Part shown: in pieces, positions 21,285 through 25,652 of the stretch | How the letters are laid out: each line of letters starts with the position of its first letter | How positions within the stretch are numbered: position 1 is the first letter of the stretch | Virus record (IMG/VR): IMGVR_UViG_3300034062_004844 | Span: 1-25,652 of that record | Direction: 5' to 3' (one strand) | DNA length: 25,652 nt | From: a virus | Program-made: the position numbers and the translations under genes | The notes under the pieces: generated by a model | Told to the model about the DNA's origin: nothing | Seen by the model: only the letters and a program-made list of their open reading frames with translations | Databases searched by the model: none

Positions 21285-21822
21285 ATACTGGACCGAAGCC
21301 GAGAAGGCGACGGCGCGGAGGATGGCCTCGGAGGGTGCGAGCCTGCGGCAAATCTCGGAGGCCCTCGGGCGCAGCTTTAAGTCCGTGACGTCGTGGGCCC
21401 ATGCCAACGGTGTGACCACGGGCAACGCGCAGCGGTGGACCGCGAAGGAGCATCGCCGGGCCATCACGCTCTACCAGGCGGGCATGACCTGCCGGGAGAT
21501 TGGCGAGAAGCTCGGGCGCACCCAGCAGAGCGTGAACGCGCGGCTCCACAAAGACGGCATCACCGCACGTCAGCGCAGCGGGTGGCGCCGGGTGAGGATG
21601 CACGGCATGCGGTACGCCCTCGCGCGTGAGGGGTTCTCTACGGTGGAGATCATCGCCATCCTGGGGCTTCGATGCCAGCCGGTGAGCTTCCGGGCGTGGC
21701 TCGTGAAGTACGCCGAGCGTGCGGGCCTGCCTCGTCATGAGTGGAAACGTGGACCGGCGCGCTTCCGGGTGGATGTCGTCGCCGAGAAGAGGCGAGAGCT
21801 TGGGATGGTTGACGCGCTCTGA
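21277..21822 (+). CDS. Multi-helix-turn-helix (Myb/SANT-like) DNA-binding protein
   Basis: A 181-residue protein with ATG 21277, overlapping the previous gene by eight bases. It has two tandem units of about 42 residues: YWTEAEKATARRMASEG with LRQISEALGRSFKSVTSW (about 4-40) and RWTAKEHRRAITLYQAGM with CREIGEKLGRTQQSVNARL (about 52-90). Each has W-[TS]-x-x-E then a helix and a [EK]-[IL]-[GS]-x-x-L-G-R-[ST] turn, as in Myb/SANT or GcrA-type motifs. A third, weaker unit follows (MRYALAREGFSTVEIIAIL). It should bind DNA; whether it regulates the phage or acts as a replication initiator that binds the box array at 24907 is open. The stop is 50 bases upstream of the next gene. Confidence 0.7.
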   Translation: MGRYWTEAEKATARRMASEGASLRQISEALGRSFKSVTSWAHANGVTTGNAQRWTAKEHRRAITLYQAGMTCREIGEKLGRTQQSVNARLHKDGITARQRSGWRRVRMHGMRYALAREGFSTVEIIAILGLRCQPVSFRAWLVKYAERAGLPRHEWKRGPARFRVDVVAEKRRELGMVDAL

Positions 21823-21836
21823 TGGGTGGGGCGTGC

Positions 21837-21842
21837 TATCCT
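21837..21842 (+). promoter_or_regulatory. Possible -10 element ahead of virion-like gene
   Basis: TATCCT at 21837-21842 lies about 30 bases before ATG 21873, in a 50-base gap. The only TTGAC-type hexamer (TTGACG, 21809) is 22 bases upstream, too far for a standard promoter. A weak promoter is possible. Confidence 0.25.
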
Positions 21843-21872
21843 CAGCGCGCACCCGCCCCGTAGGAGTCCACA

Positions 21873-22460
21873 ATGAGCAAGATCCCCGAGTTCATGCAGA
21901 GCCGCAGCCTTGACCACGACGCCGCCGTGACCGGCGTCATCACGACCAAGCGCGCCCTCACCACGCACCCCGCGGCGAAGGTCGGCGGGCAGATCTACGC
22001 CGTGCAGAGCGCGCTCGTGCAGAACACGACCGTCGCCACGTCCTTCGGTAGCGTCAACCTCCCGGCGGGCGCGCTGACCGCGGGCACTCACATCCGCGTC
22101 ATGGCCCTCGGGACCATCGTCGGGCAGAACAGCACGGACACCTTCGGCGTCGTGCTGAAGCTCGGGTCGACGACCATCACCACGATCGCCGCGCGTGACC
22201 CGGCGACGAGCGACGTGTTCCACCTTCGCGCCGACATCCTCGTCCGCTCGACGGGGGCCTCCGGTGCTGTGCGTGCGGCGAGCGAGCACCTCTTCGCCGC
22301 GGCGGGCGGGTACGTGGCTGGCGCCGGGGTCGTGGGCACTGCGAGCGTGACGGTCGACACGACCGCCGACCAGCTGCTCGACCTCGTCGGTACGTGGTCG
22401 GTGGCGAACGCCGGTAACATCGCACGCCTGGACGCCATGACCGTCGAGATCATCGGGTAG
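21873..22460 (+). CDS. Beta-rich virion-like protein in the replication region
   Basis: A 195-residue protein; ATG 21873 behind TAGGAGTCC. It is low in charge and rich in Ala, Gly, Thr, Val. Seen: a beta pattern with INLPAGALTAG-like turn (VNLPAGALTAGTHIRVMALG), NSTDTFGVVLKLGSTTI, DPATSDVFHLRADILVRSTG and a final VANAGNIARLDAMTVEIIG strand. I recall this set, [IL]-P-A-x-[AT]-L-x-A-G-[DT], [ST]-x-x-N-S-T-D-T-[LF], and V-A-N-A-G-N-x-x-R-L-x-x-x-x-V-E, from virion-associated (head fibre or decoration) proteins. No signal peptide. The gene stands alone between a regulator and the primase, with gaps on both sides; its product would be expected in late expression. Confidence 0.6.
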   Translation: MSKIPEFMQSRSLDHDAAVTGVITTKRALTTHPAAKVGGQIYAVQSALVQNTTVATSFGSVNLPAGALTAGTHIRVMALGTIVGQNSTDTFGVVLKLGSTTITTIAARDPATSDVFHLRADILVRSTGASGAVRAASEHLFAAAGGYVAGAGVVGTASVTVDTTADQLLDLVGTWSVANAGNIARLDAMTVEIIG

Positions 22461-22463
22461 TCG

Positions 22464-22493
22464 TTGACGCCAGCGAGGGGACGCCGTTAGGGT
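22464..22493 (+). promoter_or_regulatory. Candidate promoter upstream of the primase-helicase
   Basis: TTGACG (22464-22469), 18-base spacer, TAGGGT (22488-22493). The same -35 sequence as the divergent promoters; the -10 matches at three positions. It begins four bases after the stop of the virion-like gene. Confidence 0.4.
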
Positions 22494-22532
22494 ACGGATG
22501 TCCTGCACCGGGACGCGGGCTAGCTACCCGTA

Positions 22533-22555
22533 GCGGGGGGCGTCATGCCCCCCGC
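22533..22555 (+). other. Strong G/C hairpin ahead of primase gene
   Basis: GCGGGGGGC (22533-22541) pairs perfectly with GCCCCCCGC (22547-22555) around GTCAT. It sits between the candidate promoter and the primase start, with no T run. It may be an attenuator or leader structure. The ATG inside its second arm (22545) is not expected to be used. Confidence 0.55.
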
Positions 22556-22583
22556 GCCTCCCTCCGGTCGGACAGGTGCAGTG

Positions 22584-24905
22584 ATGACAGGTAGCAGAAT
22601 GGGGCAAGCAGCCCTGGTTTACGCGCGTAAGAAGGGTTGGTCGGTGTTCCCGCTGCGGGAGCGTGACAAGGTCCCTGCGACCGCCAACGGCTTTAAAGAC
22701 GCCACCAACGACGAAGAGAAGATCGGCCAGCTCTGGGGCGACCGAGACTTCAACATCGGCCTAGCCACTGGTGAAGCCTCCGGCGTCTTCGTGTTCGACG
22801 TGGACGGCGACGCCCCGAAGGGTGGGGGACTGACAGGTCCAGAGGCCTTAGCCATCCTTGAGGAGCGGCACGGGGAGCTGACGCCGACACTCTCCGTCCG
22901 CACCGGCAACGGGGCCCACTATTACTACCGGATGCCCGTGGGGCGTGACCTTCGGAACCGTGCGCGCATCACCATCGACGGCCAGCGCACGGGGCTCGAT
23001 GTCCGCGCAGACGGCGGGTACGTCGTCCTGCCTCCGAGCATCCATCCCAACGGGAGGACGTACTCGTGGGACACGGCCTGCCTCAACATCGCTGATGCCC
23101 CCGAGTGGCTTCTAGAGGCGCTCTACCCGAGCCAGCCGGAGGCGCCTCCACGTGCGGCACCGTCTGCCGTTACCGACGAGGACAGGGCCACGGGAGGCGA
23201 TGTGCTCGCGCTGGCGGCAGAGCGCATCCGGGCGTGCACCGATGGGCGACGCCATGAGACCATCTACCGGGAGAGCGCCATCATCGGCGAGCTTGTCGCG
23301 GGTGGGTGTATCGACCGTGGGCATGCGGAGGCCCTCCTCGTGGCGGCCGGGCTAGCCATCGGGAAGCCTGAGGCAGAGGTGCGGCGCACCGTGCGCGATG
23401 GGCTCGACAGGGGCGCCCAGCATCCTCGGAAGTTCTCCGATGCTCCGTCCACCATCCCACCGACGCCGTATCGGCCAAGCGACGTAGGCAACGCCGCGCG
23501 CCTCGTGGACCGCTTCGGTGGCGACGTGCGCTGGTGCGACACTGCACAGGGCGAGGGATGGCTCGTCTGGGATGGGCGGAAGTGGTCGCCCGATACGATG
23601 CGCCGGGTGGATGCGATGGCGCGGCAAGTGGCGGTGGACGTCGTCGTTTATGCCACGGAGCTACAGGAGCGCGCACGTGCGGCCTCCGCGGCGGCAGGGC
23701 AGACCGTCACGCCTGCCCAGCAACGCGCCCTTGTGCAGCTCCGCAGTGAGGCCAAGGCGTGGACCATCTGGGCACGTCAGAGTGAGATGCAGGCGCATCT
23801 AGCCGCGGTCGCGAAGGTTGCGCGTACCGATGTCGCCATCGAGCACGAGGCCCTCGACGCGGACCACTGGATGCTAAACGCTCAGAACGGGATCGTTGAC
23901 CTGCGGCAGGATGTCCTCCTCTCGCATGACCGAGCGGCACGCATGACGAAGATTGCGGGCGTGGACCTCGGTGAGCCCGATGCATGCCCGACGTGGATCG
24001 CGTTTCTGACTCGCATCATGGGCGGCGACCTCGACATGGTGGCGTTCATTCAGCGCGTCGTCGGGTACTGCCTCACCGGCAGCACGCGGGAACAATGCCT
24101 CTTCATCCTCTACGGCAACGGGAGCAACGGGAAGAGCACGTTCCTGGACACCCTCCGCGCAGTGATGGGAGACTACGCCATGCACGCCCGCGCGGAGACG
24201 TTCGTGCGCGACAGTCGCGGAGGCATCCCCAACGACATCGCCGCCCTGCGGGGGGCTCGCCTCGTGACGGCTTCCGAGCCTGAGCAAGGCGAGCAGCTAG
24301 ACGAGGGCCTCGTCAAGGAGATGACCGGCGATGCCGCCATGACGGCGCGTTTCATGCGGTCTGAGTTCTTCACGTTCACGCCCACGTTCAAGGTGCTCCT
24401 GGCGACGAATCATCGCCCCGTCATCCGAGGGACCGACCACGGCATCTGGCGCCGCATCCGGCTTGTGCCGTTCACGCAGACCATCGCCGAACATGAGAAG
24501 GACCGCGACCTCGGGGTAAAGCTCGCCGCAGAGGCGCCGGGCATCCTCGCGTGGGCGGTGCGTGGATGCATCGAGTGGCAGCGCATCGGGCTCGCGCCTC
24601 CGCACGCGGTCCTCGACGCGACGCAGGAGTACCGCGCCGACATGGACATCCTCTCGGAGTTCATCGAGGAGAAGTGCATCCTTCACGCGAGCGTCGGTAA
24701 TACGGCGCTCTACCAAGCGTTCAGCGCATGGGCCGCGGCGAATGGGGAGCGTCCCAGGTCGCACCGCTGGCTCACGCGGGCACTCACCGACAGAGGCTAC
24801 AAGCAGGACCCGAACCGAGCGGCGGGCAGACGTTGGCTCGGTCTGTCTCTGAGGGAGCAGCCGTCGCCCGGCTCAGCACGTGCAGACCGTTCGGCGTGGT
24901 ACTGA
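22584..24905 (+). CDS. Bifunctional primase-polymerase / SF3 helicase
   Basis: A 773-residue replication protein from ATG 22584; ATG 22599 is also possible, whereas ATG 22545 lies within a hairpin. The N-terminal PrimPol domain (about 1-170) has the metal site VFDVDGD (D72, D74) and the nucleotide-binding GNGAHYYYR. The middle is a helical linker (190-420) and a D5_N-type domain. The SF3 helicase has Walker A GNGSNGKST (about 511-519), Walker B-like RLVTASEPE (558-566), motif C FKVLLATNH (602-610) and an arginine region IWRRIRLVP (621-629). A winged-helix-like end follows (HRWLTRALTDRGYKQD). It makes primers and unwinds the origin, so it would start replication without host DnaB or DnaG. It is directly followed by the GGACACT array. 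Confidence 0.92.
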   Translation: MTGSRMGQAALVYARKKGWSVFPLRERDKVPATANGFKDATNDEEKIGQLWGDRDFNIGLATGEASGVFVFDVDGDAPKGGGLTGPEALAILEERHGELTPTLSVRTGNGAHYYYRMPVGRDLRNRARITIDGQRTGLDVRADGGYVVLPPSIHPNGRTYSWDTACLNIADAPEWLLEALYPSQPEAPPRAAPSAVTDEDRATGGDVLALAAERIRACTDGRRHETIYRESAIIGELVAGGCIDRGHAEALLVAAGLAIGKPEAEVRRTVRDGLDRGAQHPRKFSDAPSTIPPTPYRPSDVGNAARLVDRFGGDVRWCDTAQGEGWLVWDGRKWSPDTMRRVDAMARQVAVDVVVYATELQERARAASAAAGQTVTPAQQRALVQLRSEAKAWTIWARQSEMQAHLAAVAKVARTDVAIEHEALDADHWMLNAQNGIVDLRQDVLLSHDRAARMTKIAGVDLGEPDACPTWIAFLTRIMGGDLDMVAFIQRVVGYCLTGSTREQCLFILYGNGSNGKSTFLDTLRAVMGDYAMHARAETFVRDSRGGIPNDIAALRGARLVTASEPEQGEQLDEGLVKEMTGDAAMTARFMRSEFFTFTPTFKVLLATNHRPVIRGTDHGIWRRIRLVPFTQTIAEHEKDRDLGVKLAAEAPGILAWAVRGCIEWQRIGLAPPHAVLDATQEYRADMDILSEFIEEKCILHASVGNTALYQAFSAWAAANGERPRSHRWLTRALTDRGYKQDPNRAAGRRWLGLSLREQPSPGSARADRSAWY

Positions 24906-24906
24906 C

Positions 24907-25129
24907 GGACACTTCGACGGACACTTTCAACCCATCTACGATCAGCACACCATCTATGTGCGGACACTACGGACACTTCTTTTCAACATGATCCACGCGT
25001 AATGAGAAGGGATACACCTAGTCACCCTCACATATAAGCAGAGATGATGCCGTGAAATAGTGTCCGAAGTGTCCGCACGTCGGCAGGCACGGCATCGTAG
25101 GTGGGTACGAAGTGTCTGTAGAAGTGTCC
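24907..25129. repeat. Mirror-symmetric array of eight GGACACT boxes; candidate replication origin
   Basis: Four GGACACT boxes point right, starting at 24907, 24919, 24962 and 24971. Four inverted copies end at 25065, 25074, 25117 and 25129 (one reads AGTGTCT). Spacings are 12, 43, 9 and then 9, 43, 12; all four pairs are centred on 25018. The arms (24907-24977 and 25059-25129) also match in the sequence between boxes, 52 of 71 positions. The 81-base spacer is about 43 per cent G+C, well below the surroundings, and could melt. No gene reads through (24906-25145). Position just after the primase-helicase supports an origin with initiator boxes; a centromere-like or regulator array is possible. 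Confidence 0.7.
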
Positions 25130-25145
25130 GCACTAAGGAGACGAC

Positions 25146-25598
25146 ATGCAGAGAGCACGAACAACGGACGGCGACCTCGTGGCACCAGCACCTGGACAGA
25201 GGGCGACGTGCCCGTACTGCGATGCGACGATGACCGCGAAGTGCGGAGCCATTCTTAGCTGGCATTGGGCGCACATCGGACAGACGTGCATGGAGTGGGA
25301 GCTTCGGTACGGCAGGGGTGAGACGGCATCAAAGGAGAACCTCCCGCCAGCTGGCACCTGCTACACCTGCGATAGGTGGGAGCGTGGCTGCACCTTCGTC
25401 CATGATGCAGACGTCGATGCATGGCAGGAGCAATGGACGAGGCCGACGCCGCAGGGTCTAGTGCGGGTCTACGAAGATGCTCCACCGTGCCCCATGTACC
25501 GCATGGTCAAGCGGCGAACTCCTTACGGTGAGGTACCAGAACCGCAGAGGGTCGGCACAAGGGCCACCATCTTTGGATGGACTAGGAAGCAAGCATGA
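25146..25598 (+). CDS. CoiA-like zinc-binding protein (150 aa)
   Basis: ATG 25146 behind AAGGAGACGAC. The N-terminal part has CPYCDATMTAKCG followed by SWHWAHIG, the C-P-x-C ... [KR]-x-G ... H-[FW]-[AS]-H signature of CoiA-like proteins (competence protein family with a zinc-binding N-terminus and a nuclease-like core). A second cysteine group (CYTCDRWERGC, then CPMYRM) follows. At 150 residues it is about half the length of full CoiA, so the nuclease core may be missing. G+C is lower than upstream genes. It opens a further plus-strand operon whose expression probably starts in or near the box array. Function here is inference: nucleic-acid binding. Confidence 0.55.
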   Translation: MQRARTTDGDLVAPAPGQRATCPYCDATMTAKCGAILSWHWAHIGQTCMEWELRYGRGETASKENLPPAGTCYTCDRWERGCTFVHDADVDAWQEQWTRPTPQGLVRVYEDAPPCPMYRMVKRRTPYGEVPEPQRVGTRATIFGWTRKQA

Positions 25599-25642
25599 GC
25601 GTCTGGCGACGGATAGACCACCCTCGGAGGATGGAGAGATGA
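25595..25642 (+). CDS. Possible 15-codon coupling ORF
   Basis: ATG 25595 overlaps the previous TGA and its own TGA (25640-25642) overlaps the next ATG (ATGATC). The product MSVWRRIDHPRRMER is too short for a domain. It may only move ribosomes from one gene to the next, while GGAGG inside it serves the following start. Evidence is the double overlap alone. Confidence 0.25.
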   Translation: MSVWRRIDHPRRMER

Positions 25643-25652
25643 TCAACCGCGT
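25639..25652 (+). CDS. Start of next gene (cut by window edge)
   Basis: ATG 25639 is 8 bases after CGGAGG (25625-25630) and would begin MINR. Only four codons are visible, so nothing can be said about the product. The ATG at 25631 is a less well-spaced alternative in another frame. Confidence 0.4.

Noticed and set aside
22545-22583. Upstream start of the primase gene (ATG 22545)
   Set aside because: The ATG lies in the second arm of a strong hairpin and has no ribosome binding site; the PrimPol family normally begins near MTGSRMG.
24907-25129. CRISPR-like repeats
   Set aside because: Boxes are only 7 bases, occur in both orientations, and spacers are of different length; mirror symmetry fits an origin better.
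24906-25145. Phage attachment site
   Set aside because: No integrase or tRNA-like sequence in the window; the array is of boxes, not a core with arms.
1-25652. tRNA or rRNA genes
   Set aside because: No cloverleaf or conserved T-arm sequence was noticed on either strand by eye; a covariance search was not possible.

Overview
The window is a contiguous piece of a tailed double-stranded DNA phage or prophage (Caudoviricetes), about two thirds G+C. The gene order portal end, scaffold, capsid, tail tube, tail chaperones with a frameshift, 664-residue tape measure and tail tip, with no sheath gene, points to a siphovirus. Genes are tightly packed with ATGA/GTGA stop-start overlaps and strong GGAGG-type ribosome binding sites. 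The lysis enzyme is a single-domain M15 peptidase with no wall-binding repeat, which leans towards a Gram-negative host; the host cannot be named from this sequence. No integrase, terminase, tRNA or CRISPR array is visible; the terminase and most of the portal gene presumably lie left of base 1.

Layout. (1) 1-5239, plus strand: portal C-terminus, a small conserved head-region protein, a probable scaffold, major capsid protein, head-tail joining genes, tail terminator candidate and tail tube protein. (2) 5321-14917: tail assembly chaperones expressed through a -1 frameshift at G GGT TTT, a small tail protein, tape measure, a 1090-residue tail protein with sialidase-type Asp boxes, a probable tail hub, a fibre with HxH repeats, and a distal receptor-binding candidate of lower G+C. 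(3) 14927-17284: small proteins, two of them with hydrophobic segments and coiled coils (holin or spanin candidates), an M15 peptidase endolysin and a small unknown protein. (4) 17222-19369, minus strand: a recombination operon with an ERF single-strand annealing protein ending in an SSB-like tip, a 34-residue membrane peptide, a DEDDy exonuclease and two small proteins. It converges on the lysis operon with a 63-base gene overlap. (5) 19370-19455: a divergent promoter region with a perfect 8+8 inverted repeat. (6) 19456-21822, plus strand: Cro-like regulator, RusA resolvase, three small proteins sharing a C-terminal module and a repeated DNA cassette, and two helix-turn-helix proteins. (7) 21873-24905: a virion-like beta protein out of place, then a primase-polymerase/SF3 helicase. 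(8) 24906-25145: a gene-free, AT-richer stretch with eight GGACACT boxes in exact mirror symmetry, the best candidate for the replication origin. (9) 25146-end: a CoiA-like zinc protein and the start of a further gene.

The recombination operon and the replication operon are launched back to back from one control region, while the late genes run as one long plus-strand unit punctuated by G/C-rich hairpins after the capsid and tail tube genes. The most unusual element is the mirror-symmetric box array at 24907-25129. Next come the repeated translation-coupling cassette at 19961-20936, the SSB-like tail on the ERF protein, and the hairpin/operator that abuts the ERF ribosome binding site.
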